DNA from: Theodoxus fluviatilis
Lineage: Eukaryota > Mollusca > Gastropoda > Cycloneritida > Neritidae
DNA length: 17,500 bases
Assembly: GCA_034096865.1 (NCBI GenBank)
Contig: JAWQFJ010028847.1
Coordinates: 5,001 to 22,500 of the forward strand
Reading direction: 5' to 3'
The notes under the pieces were generated by a model that had not been told where the DNA came from, searched no databases, and was given only the letters and a program-made list of their open reading frames with translations. Positions 8,435 to 16,591 of the stretch are shown one piece after another. Both the position numbers and the translations under genes were made by a program. Position 1 is the first letter of the stretch. Each line of letters opens with the position of its first letter.

Positions 8435-10568
8435 TGTCATGTCCTATATCTCTGTGTGCTTTGGGACATGGAAGTTTTGTCATGTCCTGTGTCTCTGTGT
8501 GCTTTGGGACATGGAAGTTTTGTCATGTCCTATGTCTCTGTGTGTTTTAGGACATGGAAGTTTTGTCATGTCCTATGTCTGTGTGTGCTTTGGGACATGG
8601 AAGTTTTGTCATTTCCTATGTCTCTGTGTGCTTTGGGACATGGTAGTTTTGTCATGTCCTATGTCTCGGTGTGCTTTGGGACATGGTAGTTTTGTCATGT
8701 CCTATGTCTCTGTGTGCTTTGGGACATGGTAGTTTTGTCATGTCCTATACATGTCTCAGTGTGCTTTGGGACAAGGTAGTTTTGTCATGTCCTATGTCTC
8801 TGTAAGCTTTGGGACATGGTAGTTTTGTCTTGTCCTATGTCTCTGTGTGCTTTGGGACATGGTAGTTTTGTCATGTCCTATACATGTGTCAGTATGCTTT
8901 GGGACATGGTACTGTTATCAAGTCCTCTATTTCTGTGTGCTTTGGGACATGGTAGTTTTGTCATGTCATATGTCTCTGTGGGCTTGACATGGTAGTTTTG
9001 TCATGTCCTATGTCTCTGTGTGCTTTGGGTCATGGTAGTTTTGTCATGTCCTATGTCTGTGTGTGCTTTAGGACATGGTAGTTTTGTCATGTCCTAGGTT
9101 TCTCTGTGTTTTTGGGACATGGTAGTTTTGTCATGTCCTATGTATGTGTGTGCTTTGGGGCATGGTAGTTTCGTCATGTCATATGTCTCTGTGTGCTTTG
9201 GGACATGGTAGTTTTGTCATGTCCTATGAGTCTGTGTGTGCTTTGGGACATGGTAGTTTTGTCATGTCCTATGTCTCTGTGTGCTTTGGGACATGGTAGT
9301 TTTGTCATGTCCTATGTCTCTGTGTGCTTTGGGACATGGTAGTTTTGTCATGTCCTATGTCTCTGTGTGCTTTGGGACATGGTAGTTTTGTCATGTCCTA
9401 TGTCTCTGTGTGCTTTGGGACATGGTAGTTTTGTCATGTCCTATGTCTGTGTGTGCTTTGGGACATGGTAGTTTTGTCATGTCTTATGTCTCTGTGTGCT
9501 TTGGGACATGGTAGTTTTGTCATGTCCTATGTCTCTGTGTGCTTTGAGACATGATAGTTTTGTCATGTCCTATGTCTGTGTCTGCTTTGGGACATGGTAG
9601 TTTTGTCATGTCCTATGTGTCTGTGTTCTTTGGGACATGGTAGTTTTGTCATGTTCTATGTCTTTGTGTGCTTTGGAACATGGTCGTTTTTTCATGTCAT
9701 ATGACTCTGTGTGCTTTGGGACATGGTAGTTTTGTCATGTCCTATGTGTCTGTGTGCTTTGGGATATGGTAGTTTTGTCATGTCCTTTGTCTCTGTGTGC
9801 TTTGGGAAATGGTGGTTTTGTCATGTCCTATGTGTCTGTGTTCTTTGGGACATGGTAGTTTTGTCATGTCCTATGTCTCTGTGTGCTTTGGGACATAGTA
9901 GTTTTGTCATGTCCTATGTCTGTGTGTGCTTTGGGACATGGTAGTTTTGTCATGTCTTATGTCTCTGTGTGCTTTGGGACATGGTAGTTTTGTCATGTCC
10001 TATGTCTCTATGTGCTTTGGAATATGGTAGTTATGTCATGTCCTATGTCTCTGTGTGCTTTGGGACATGGTAGTGTTGTCATGTCCTATGTCTCTGTGTG
10101 CTTTGGGACATGGTAGTTTTGTCATGTCCTATGTCTGTGTGTGCTTTGGGACATGGTAGTTTTGTCATGTCATATGTCTCTGTGTGCTTTGCGACATGGT
10201 AGTTTTGTCATGTTGTATGTCTCTGTGTGCTTTGGGACATGGTAGTTTTGTCATGTTGTATGTCTCTGTGTGCTTTGCGACATGGTAGTTTATGTCATGT
10301 CCTATGTCTCTGAGTGCTTTGGGACATGGTAGTTTTGTCATGTCCTTTGTCTCTGTGTGCTTTGGGACATGGTAGTTTTGTCATGTCCTATGTCTGTGTG
10401 TGCTTTGGGACATGGTAGTTTTGTCATGTCCTATGTCTGTGTGTGCTTTGGGACATAATAGTTTTGTCATGTCCTATGTCTCTGTGTGCTTTGGGACAAG
10501 GTAGCTTTGTCATGTCCTATGTCTCTGTGTGGTTTGGGACATGGTAGGTTTGTCATGTCCTATGTCTC
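8435..10568. repeat. 43-bp hairpin minisatellite, about 50 copies
   Basis: A 43-base unit repeats head to tail over 2.13 kb (about 49-50 copies). Within each unit GGGACATGGTAGTTTTGTCA leads into TGTCCTAT, so GGACATG and CATGTCC can pair around a 10-base loop. The left copies (about 8460-8640) carry GGAAGTTTTG and the rest GGTAGTTTTG. Two copies contain an inserted ATACATG (near 8746 and 8880). Scattered variants include CTGTGTGTGC and TGTTCTTTGG. Because 43 is not a multiple of three, reading frames rotate with each unit, and all open frames here are by-products. Confidence 0.97.
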
Positions 10569-10866
10569 GGCCTTACCAAAACGAAGACAAGTTAACTTGG
10601 AAGAGACGCACATTTTCGACCAAAAAAAGCATTTGTATTAGTTTTCTTTTGAGTGCACGCTCTTCCCACTTGCTCTTGATGGAAACTTCAAACCTATTCC
10701 TTCACTATCTTGTCATTGTCTGCAACGCAACGTGTCTTCGTTGCAACTAGACCAAGAACTTTTATCTCACGTCGGTTGGTGTTTTCCTTTCCCCCCGTAG
10801 TATGGCCGATAGGAAATCATCTTGTTTTGAACTGACACATTTAATTTTCTTTGTTGTTCTATTCAG
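10569..10866. other. Unique intron end with splice acceptor
   Basis: Non-repetitive sequence between the minisatellite and the next exon. It ends in a T-rich tract and CAG at 10866. A GCAACG/CGTTGC pair lies near 10723-10746 and could form a small hairpin. No other feature is seen. Confidence 0.5.
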
Positions 10867-11089
10867 AAACGGATTGAACTGATACCACTAAATGAAGCAG
10901 AGAGTTTACCCGTGCTCTACAGTCGATCCTCTGTAGAGTTTCTTTCGACTTATGTGTGCAATCGAGGTATCTACGTTCCTGCGTACATCTACTGCGACAA
11001 AGATGGCAATGTTCAAGAGATTAAACCGCAACTGCTAGACTGGGCCACTTCCTATCCTGAACTTGAGGCGAGGATCAAGGACATTGTCG
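10867..11089 (+). CDS. CXorf65-homologue-like gene, second coding exon
   Basis: The acceptor TTCTATTCAG precedes the exon and the donor GTCG|GTAAGT (GT at 11090) closes it. The 223 bases give 74 codons plus one base. The frame reads KRIELIPLNEAESLPVLYSR, then EFLSTYVCNRGIYVPAYIYC, DKDGNVQEIKPQLL and YPELEARIKDIVG. It joins the first exon in phase 0 as DLDFK-KRIEL, and the joined pattern (strand, helix, strand, DxxGN, then P-x-L and YPEL) fits the CXorf65-homologue family. At least one more exon must follow, since no stop occurs before the donor; none was identified with confidence to 14,500. Confidence 0.75.
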
Positions 11090-11149
11090 GTAAGTGAAAC
11101 AGTGAGAATGTTGGTAAGAAATGAGAAAATGAGAAAAAAAATATACGAA

Positions 11150-11222
11150 AGACCAAACAAACAAACAAACGAACGAATGAACGAACGTAGGAACGAATGA
11201 AAGAACGAACGACAGAATGAAT
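11150..11222. repeat. Degenerate AAAC/GAAC tetranucleotide repeat
   Basis: Runs of ACAAACAAACAAAC pass into GAACGAATGAACGAACG words just downstream of the second exon's donor, inside the next intron. Confidence 0.85.
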
Positions 11223-11352
11223 GGGTTATCTATTGTGAGGCCATCCGAGTGTGTTTTATGTGATTGTTCAATGAATCTCACCAGAATCCACTGTTGTGAA
11301 GCATTTTTGACTCACATGCCTAGCAAAAGTGAGTCTATGTACTTACCCGTTT

Positions 11353-11442
11353 CGTCCGTCCGGGCGTCCGGGCGTCCGGGCGTCCGGGCGTCCGGGCGTC
11401 CAGGCGTCCGGGCGTCCGGGCGTCCGGGCGTCCGGGCGTCCG
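11353..11442. repeat. CGTCCGGG octanucleotide microsatellite, about 11 copies
   Basis: Tandem CGTCCGGG units, with one CGTCCAGG variant near 11397. It is CpG-dense in an otherwise AT-rich region and sits near one end of the transposon-like block. Confidence 0.93.
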
Positions 11443-11726
11443 TTTAAAACTTTAACGTTGGATTTTTCTCGGAGACTATTAAGTCTATCAACACCCAATT
11501 TGGCATGATGGTGTATGATCACAAGGCCTCTAGAAACTTACATAGTGACTTGACCTTGCTTCAAGGTTAAGGTCGCAGGAGCCATAAATGTTGTCTTAAA
11601 AACAGCCATTTTTCACATTTTCTCAATTTTCTCAGACGTTTTTGAGATTGGATACTTTACCTATACATGGTATATAGGGCAAAGTAAGCCCTATGTTTTG
11701 ATACCAGTTTGGTTAATCTTGCTTCA

Positions 11727-12186
11727 AGGTCAAGGTCACAGGAGCTCTTTAAAGTTGGATTGTATACATATTTTGAAGTGACCTTGACCCTGAACTATCA
11801 AAGATAACTGTTTCAACTTAATAATTATGTGGGGCACATGTTTTACTTTCATCATGAGACTCATTTGGTCACATATCATCAAGGTCAAGGTCACTTTGAT
11901 CCTAATGAAATGTGACCAAAATGGGGTAGTGAACCAGTAAAAGTGACCATATCTCATGGTAGAAAGTGCCAATAAGCACCATTGTGCTTCCTATGTCTTG
12001 AATTAACAGATTTGTGTTGCATAACCTTGAATGACCTTGACCTTGGGTCAAGGCCACAAGTATTTTGGTAGGAAAAACTTGTAAATCATTTCTTAGTTTA
12101 GTGTATGATGTCATTGCTAGGTGTAGTTGATTGGCCTTGACCTTGAAGGTCACCTGAAGGTCAAGGTCATGTAAAGGTCAAGGTCA
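11727..12186. promoter_or_regulatory. Cluster of AGGTCA direct repeats (DR0), nuclear-receptor-like sites
   Basis: Exact AGGTCAAGGTCA occurs at 11727-11738, 11882-11893, 12158-12169 and 12175-12186, and its complement at 12032-12043. Near copies occur at about 11562-11575, 11779-11790 and 12134-12145. Each contains TCAAGGTCA or a close form, the extended half-site bound by ERR/SF-1/NR5A-type receptors; two AGGTCA with no spacer is a DR0. Binding in vivo is inference only; the words may simply be part of the transposon's structure. Confidence 0.4.
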
Positions 12187-12198
12187 ATCATGTGAGTC

Positions 12199-12703
12199 GT
12201 ATGGGCTTTGCATTTCTTGTTGTGTATTGATTAAATTGGGCGTTTATCAACGTCGTGGCCTTATATAGCCTATGAGGCTGATAGGCCCTTATTTCATCCC
12301 CATCCATCCAGCCATGCTGTGAGGCCCCCAGTCTAAGGCAAGTCAATTACAGATAATGCGCCTTACCAGCCGATGCAATACAGACTGCCTCTTGTCTACT
12401 CTTGACGGTACAATACTGAGTTTGGCTCTTCCAGCGATAGGAGTGATCTAATGTCGCACGCGTTCATCTCCGTCATAAATTTAAATATGTACAATTGTCT
12501 CAGGTCTTCATAGCAAGGACAGTCGAACAATTATTATATTTCATTTTCGTCACTTCAAAGCAGGCTGGGCATATATAAACATTTACGGATATTTTCTTTG
12601 CAGGTCTTAAATTTTGAGTGAATAAATCGCTAAATTACGTCCTAAAAGGGACCTACACGTCTCGAATATCTGTAAAAAAAATCTACCACATTCGGGTCTC
12701 ACT

Positions 12704-12710
<7 letters not shown>
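12199..12710. other. Intergenic or intronic stretch with no recognised gene
   Basis: AT-rich sequence with short frames only. A TATATAGCCTATGAGGCTGATAGGCC string near 12260-12285 has internal AGCCTAT/ATAGGC pairing. Nothing else is supported. Confidence 0.4.
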
Positions 12711-12763
<53 letters not shown>

Positions 12764-12877
12764 GATAAATAGAGAGAGATAGATAGAGAGAGATAGAGAG
12801 AGATATATAGAGAGAGATAGATAGAGAGAGAGAAATAGAGAGAGATAGAGAGAGAGGGATAGAGATAGAGAGAGATT

Positions 12878-12914
<37 letters not shown>

Positions 12915-13003
12915 GGAGAGAGAGACAGAGAGAGAGAGACAGAGAGGGAGAGAGTAAGAGAGAGAGAGAGAGTAAGAGAGAGAGAGTAAGAGAGAGAGAG
13001 ATT
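12711..13003. repeat. GA/GATA purine tract
   Basis: About 290 bases of plus-strand purine repeat: a clean (GA)n at the left, then GA runs broken by GATA and GAGATAGATAG words, then GAGTAAGAGA units at the right. Such tracts can form triplex (H-DNA). The complementary strand gives a long Ser/Leu open frame that is a repeat artefact. Confidence 0.95.
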
Positions 13004-13041
13004 AAAACAGCGAATTTCTACGTACAAAATATCCGTCTTAC

Positions 13042-13216
13042 CGACCTGTCTGGACGTAACATCGGCCGCGACGACAAAAAACGGACCTCGGACTTGGAAG
13101 TGGATGTTTACAACGACGTCGGCGTCGTACTTGGGACACTCGACACAAGTCAGAACATCTCTTGTGGCACGTCGAAGCTCAGCGTAGCAGCCGTAAGCAA
13201 AGCTCAAATAAATCAT
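13042..13216 (-). CDS. Possible coding exon on the minus strand, unknown protein
   Basis: On the minus strand, from an ATG at 13216, the frame reads MIYLSFAYGCYAELRRATRD, then VLTCVECPKYDADVVVNIHF and QVRGPFFVVAADVTSRQ. It meets a donor GGTCG|GTAAGA (GT at 13041-13040). Codons are rich in GC at third positions (GACGTCGTT, GGTCCG) and differ from the flanks. The frame is also open 5' of the ATG, so the true exon start is uncertain. No family is recognised. It would belong to a gene on the opposite strand to the CXorf65-like gene. Confidence 0.4.
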
Positions 13217-13353
13217 GGGTGAACCTCCAATGCTTCTCCTTACCCATGCATGAGTAAACGTTAGTACCGGTGTGGACAGCGATGGCGCAAGGCAATGCCA
13301 GTGTTGTGAACGTTCTGGAAGGTACCGAAACAGCATGGCGTCATCGAACTGCT

Positions 13354-13735
13354 TATGCCATGGGCTACACGTTGGTTTATCCTGAAGCGTAGAGCGTGAC
13401 CTATTTGCATATGAATGACATGCCGTTTTCACCCGTCAAATCGTGTGATTTGACAATGCCCTGCAGATATGACTTTTCCCCGCCTACTCTTGTTATCTTA
13501 ACTATGCTTAGCCGGTTGTAACGGTGAGCGTTTCATGAAATCTCGGACCCAAAGATTGTTGTAGTTGCTGCGTGTGATTACACTAACGTTGTTTAAGGAA
13601 AGTATCATTTGATCGGGTAATAACGTGAAAGACAACGACAAAAAACCAATATTTCGGGTGAAAACGTCATGACATTTTTTGCAAGTAGGTCACGCTCTAC
13701 GTTTCAGGAAAACAACACAGTCTAGCCTATGACAC
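13354..13735. repeat. Imperfect inverted repeat, arms of about 80 bp
   Basis: The left arm (13354-13434) contains CCTGAAGCGTAGAGCGTGAC and ends GTTTTCACCC. The right arm (13656-13735) starts GGGTGAAAAC and contains GTCACGCTCTACGTTTCAGG. Arm-to-arm identity by eye is about 75-80% over 54 core bases and extends more weakly outward. The spacer is about 220 bases. It could be a foldback element or two opposed copies of one dispersed repeat. Confidence 0.7.
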
Positions 13736-14236
13736 GTCAGTAGTAAGTAGGGTTGTGGCGATATTGACTCCCTCGTAATTGGGAGGCTGTTCACCTTTGA
13801 CCTACCATGCTGTGAGTGTTCACTTTTTTAGCCTCACACACACACACAGACTCTTATCAACATGAAACTCCCCCAGGCTCAAAGCAAGTTGTGTGTGACA
13901 TACCTGTGCCATATTCCACAAATGACAGTCATGTCCCTGACATGGGCGTGTGATCTATATAAGTGACATGCTGACAACACTGTGTGACAAGCTCTCTGTT
14001 TTGCAAAAGCTGGTTGAGGTTTGCTGCAGGGTGAAAAATCTATACTGTTGCAGCAGCCAGCCTGTCTCTGCCAGTGAAATCTTCCCTGTGTTGTATGCCT
14101 AACTGTCTCTCTCTGTTTTTGTTCCTGTGTGCTTCTCTCTTTTAGACACACACTCACACACACGCGCGCAGACACACCTTAATTGTTTTTGTCACCATAA
14201 GCACGCAAAGGAGAAAATCCCAATAAATTCAAGCAA
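13736..14236. other. Intergenic stretch with short CA and CT runs
   Basis: Small (CA)n runs occur at about 13837-13850 and at 14145-14177 (ACACACTCACACACACGCGC). No exon is recognised; the frames are short and random-looking. Confidence 0.4.
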
Positions 14237-14704
14237 TTACCTCCCTTGCAACGCTCTATAAGTATGCTAACTCCAGGGCCGCCATGAATGAATGAAGTCG
14301 GCCATTTGCGAGTGCACGTAAACACACACCAGAATTGAGCTTAAAACAGGTTAAATCTTGTTTGTAGAGTCTTGTCAAAGCATGGATACTTTTTGGGGAA
14401 TGCACGGAATGCGTTTTTAACCAGATAGAGTGTTTCACATACCAAAAAACCTGATTAAAAACGCAATCTTATGCACGAGAAATAATTGAATTATCTGTAA
14501 ACAGCGCCCTGCGCAAGGTACCAGAATCGCGCTCAAAACAGATAAAATATTGTTTGTACAGTCCTGCCAAAGGAGTGTGAGTTCAATGGGAAAGTACTTA
14601 ATTCATTTTTAATCAGATTGAGTGTCCATATGTAGGAAAACGTGCTTAAATCACTTAGTTTAACTGGCGAAGCTGCAGCTTTGTCATTACAGCAGGGGAG
14701 GTAA
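14237..14704. mobile_element. MITE-like element with TTACCTCCC ends and an internal duplication
   Basis: TTACCTCCC at 14237-14245 and GGGGAGGTAA at 14695-14704 are inverted ends, and a second TTACCTCCCC follows at 14723-14732. Inside, two diverged copies of one module lie about 190 bases apart (about 14331-14470 and 14521-14650). They share GCTTAAAACAG/GCTCAAAACAG, TTGTTTGTA-AGTC and TTTTTAA-CAGAT-GAGTGT. The first copy can fold: TGCGTTTTTAACCAG (about 14410) pairs with CTGATTAAAAACGCA (about 14451) with one mismatch. There is no coding capacity. Confidence 0.5.
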
Positions 14705-14769
14705 CTGTTTTTTAATCTGAAATTACCTCCCCTACACAGCTCTATTCTAACTATAGAGGGAAGTATTGC

Positions 14770-14948
14770 CAAGTTGTGCTCTGTCTCTGTTTGTTTTTGC
14801 CTGCCTTTGTCTGTCTGTCTCTCTCTCTCTGTCTCTGTGTCTCTCTCTTTCTTTTTCTCAGTTTCTGTGCCTCCTTTTGTCTGTCTGTTTATTTGTCTGG
14901 CTCTTTTTCTGTCTCTGTGTCTGTCTCTCTGTATCACTCGCTCTCCTA
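14770..14948. repeat. CT/CTGT pyrimidine-rich degenerate repeat
   Basis: The plus strand is a run of CTGTCTGTCTCTCTCTC words with T-rich breaks. It separates the MITE-like region from the integrase remnant. Open frames through it on both strands are low-complexity artefacts. Confidence 0.9.
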
Positions 14949-15024
14949 AGACACCTGTCCCCACCCCCTCCCACGTCCAAAAATTCCATAACATGTGTAA
15001 ACTTTGGCACTGACTGTAACACCT

Positions 15025-15225
15025 GTTCATTTTGATACAAGGCAAGAAAGGCCTGTTGCTCATTTTTGTGATTAGAGGCGTGTAAAGGAGACATACCTAT
15101 AGATCTATGAACTGATTCATTGTACTTCCTAATCATATCAGGTAAAATATTAATATATTTGTGCGTGTTGTTGGCAGTGAAATACTTCCACAAACGTGAT
15201 TTTATTGAACCTCAGGAGATACTCT
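15025..15225 (-). pseudogene. Polinton-type integrase (rve), C-terminal fragment
   Basis: The minus strand reads SIKSRLWKYFTANNTHKYI, then LPDMIRKYNESVHRSIGMSP and NEQQAFLALYQ. This is the stretch that follows the catalytic Glu in retroviral-type (DDE, rve) integrases of Polintons; the WKYF and YN-x5-RSI-M-P motifs are the recognisable parts. It has no usable ATG. Just upstream an RFN triplet appears in a shifted frame, pointing to a small deletion. The zinc-binding domain and the first two catalytic Asp residues are absent. The frame decays after LALYQ into low-complexity CT repeat. The protein would insert element DNA into host DNA; this copy cannot do so. Confidence 0.72.
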
Positions 15226-15259
15226 TAAAAACAGCTTAGACCTTTCAGATGAGGAATCT

Positions 15260-15907
15260 GTGAAGTTTATTAACACACTGGGCATAAAATTAGGAGGAAA
15301 AAAAGAAAAATATATGCAAGAAAAGGAACAGCTTCGGTATGACCTTAATAATCTGCAAACATATAGAAGAAGAATTCAGAGTCTCAAAAAAGAGTATGCA
15401 GTCATTAAAAAGAAGCCAGAGAGTAAACCTTCTCCAAAGAAAATGCTTGGAATGGGCCTGCCAAGGCATCCATACAAGTTAACAAAAGACTTTATGTTTG
15501 GAAATCTTCAGGTTGACCCAACACAGCTGTCTCAAATGAAGCTAGTTGCATATAAAGATGGTAAGAAGGTACTTAGCAAAACAGTTGACTATGATTTCAT
15601 AGAACTTCTTCATAAACGGTTTAACTCTAAGAAGCAGTACAGCCCAGCAGCTCTTACAACCTTTAAAAAGTTGGTAGAGCTCTCTGGATTACCTCTTAAC
15701 CAAAGGTCTATGAAATTCTCAAAAGTTGTTAAGGGTTGTACACCAGAGGACTTGGCCAACAGACTTGCTGTATTGACTAGATGTCTAGAAGCGAAAAACA
15801 AATCCAAGCATGTTACTAACGAGATAGTAGATATCCTCACAAAGCTTTTAAACAGTGACGTTATCAGCAAAGAGGATTATAAAGCAATTTATGAAAAATA
15901 CATATAA
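15260..15907 (+). CDS. Uncharacterised basic protein of a Polinton-like element
   Basis: The frame of 215 residues begins at GTG in the track sense; no ATG is available before residue 19. The frame is open back to 15209, but that part overlaps the integrase remnant, so the true 5' end is probably lost or altered by a rearrangement. Residues 13-61 are Lys/Glu-rich and look like a coiled coil with a basic tail. A compact region follows: FGNLQVDPTQL (80-90), YKDGKKVLSKTVD (98-110), LLHKRFNSKKQYSPA (116-130), FKKLVELSGLPL (135-146). A helical C-terminus ends KEDYKAIYEKYI. I recall similar proteins beside capsid genes in animal Polinton-like elements, but know no function. Its stop is 12 bases before the next gene. 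Confidence 0.6.
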   Translation: MKFINTLGIKLGGKKEKYMQEKEQLRYDLNNLQTYRRRIQSLKKEYAVIKKKPESKPSPKKMLGMGLPRHPYKLTKDFMFGNLQVDPTQLSQMKLVAYKDGKKVLSKTVDYDFIELLHKRFNSKKQYSPAALTTFKKLVELSGLPLNQRSMKFSKVVKGCTPEDLANRLAVLTRCLEAKNKSKHVTNEIVDILTKLLNSDVISKEDYKAIYEKYI

Positions 15908-15912
15908 GCCAA

Positions 15913-15918
15913 TATATA
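15913..15918 (+). promoter_or_regulatory. TATA-like box before the first capsid-like gene
   Basis: TATATA lies between the previous stop and the ATG at 15920. Its spacing to the ATG is too short for an ordinary TATA box with a leader, unless transcripts are nearly leaderless, so its role is uncertain. Confidence 0.25.
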
Positions 15919-15919
15919 C

Positions 15920-16567
15920 ATGGAAGAAAAAGTGGTTTTGAGTAGTGCTGCAGCATCCATAGGTTGCGCCTATGACTTTACTATTGACTTGAAGGTAGAA
16001 CCTTCTAAACGGTATGAAATTGCACTAGAAAAGGCTTTTATCCCAAACACCTGGCATAATGTAAGCCATTATAACAATCAATTTGACTACATTGTCTGTC
16101 CTGCTATTTACAAATCCTTTAGAGTACCTTGTGGTAAGTACACAATACCTGAACTAAACCACACAATAAAGGAAAAAGTTAAGAATAATGGAGACAATCC
16201 AGATAACATTGAAATAACCTTAGTTAACCAAAGAGTTAAAGTGGTTGTTCATTGTGGTTATGCAGTGGTGTTTGAACATCATGAAAGTGTGGGAAACTTT
16301 CTTGGCTTTAAAATGCAAAGAATCTATGACCATGCGTATGGTAAAAAACTTCCTGACCCATTGGTAAAAATTCATTCTTCTAATGGGGGAGTCATTCACT
16401 CATTTGTGCCTGGAAAACTAGTAGAAGCAAGCCACTCATTTGTAAGATATATGCCTCTTCAAACAGACAGAATAAGGTTGCAGGTCACAGATGAATACGA
16501 TAAACCGATTATGTTGTGGAATGATGTGTTTTATGTATTCAGAATCAGAGAAAAAGCATCATTATAA
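15920..16567 (+). CDS. Jelly-roll minor-capsid-like protein, first paralogue
   Basis: An intact 215-residue frame with ATG. It is rich in beta-forming residues and has no signal peptide or membrane span. Motifs shared with the next gene: EIAL (33-36), NNQFDY (52-57), PCGKYTIPEL (70-79), a V-x-V-x-V strand with GYAVVFEH (106-120), LGF (128-130) and a C-terminal VTDEYDKPI strand (189-197). This pattern is what I associate with penton-type single jelly-roll proteins of Polintons and adintoviruses; the fold is inferred, not shown. It would sit at capsid vertices. It lacks the expected size of a double-jelly-roll major capsid protein. No break is seen in this copy. Confidence 0.55.
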   Translation: MEEKVVLSSAAASIGCAYDFTIDLKVEPSKRYEIALEKAFIPNTWHNVSHYNNQFDYIVCPAIYKSFRVPCGKYTIPELNHTIKEKVKNNGDNPDNIEITLVNQRVKVVVHCGYAVVFEHHESVGNFLGFKMQRIYDHAYGKKLPDPLVKIHSSNGGVIHSFVPGKLVEASHSFVRYMPLQTDRIRLQVTDEYDKPIMLWNDVFYVFRIREKASL

Positions 16568-16584
16568 AATGTCTTTGTACTAAG

Positions 16585-16590
16585 TATAAA
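16585..16590 (+). promoter_or_regulatory. TATA-like box before the second capsid-like gene
   Basis: TATAAA lies one base before the ATG at 16592, and a second TATAAA at 16563-16568 overlaps the preceding stop codon. The distances (29 and 7 bases from TATA start to ATG) recall compact viral late promoters, but this is inference. Confidence 0.3.
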
Positions 16591-16591
16591 G

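Larger units (their letters stand above)
7222..10866 (+). other. Intron of the CXorf65-like gene, filled with tandem arrays
   Basis: The intron starts GTGAGC at 7222 and ends TTTTCTTTGTTGTTCTATTCAG at 10866 (a polypyrimidine run plus CAG). Its phase is 0. About 3.6 kb long, it contains in order a GATG-type array, a G-rich array and a 43-bp minisatellite, with only short unique spacers (about 7580-7860, 8300-8434 and 10569-10866). Confidence 0.75.
11309..12198. mobile_element. Possible non-autonomous DNA transposon with AGGTCA repeats
   Basis: GACTCACATG at 11309-11318 and its exact reverse complement CATGTGAGTC at 12189-12198 bound an 890-base block without coding capacity. Inside, after a CGTCCGGG microsatellite, comes GTTTAAAACTTTAACGTTGG, a string I associate with an abundant mollusc repeat. 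Many CAAGGTCAAGGTCA or TGACCTTGACCT words follow on both strands. No target-site duplication was confirmed. It could instead be an internal part of a larger repeat whose ends I cannot place. Confidence 0.45.

Noticed and set aside
7681..8440. Long Pro-rich minus-strand and Gly/Trp-rich plus-strand open frames
   Set aside because: They are produced by the G-rich array, have near-equal coding potential in several frames and no non-repetitive domain.
8414..9944. Cys/Val/Leu-rich open frames over the 43-bp array
   Set aside because: Frames rotate with the 43-bp unit and carry only the repeat translation; they lie in an intron.
12683..13040. Ser/Leu-rich C-terminal part of a 249-residue minus-strand frame
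   Set aside because: This part is only the complement of the GA/GATA tract; the protein-like part is kept separately as the 13042-13216 candidate.
14533..15063. 176-residue minus-strand frame through the CT repeat
   Set aside because: Mostly low-complexity Arg/Glu/Thr translation of the CT tract; it is in a different frame from the integrase remnant.
15610..15870. 86-residue minus-strand frame
   Set aside because: Shadow of the basic-protein gene on the plus strand, with no recognised motif.
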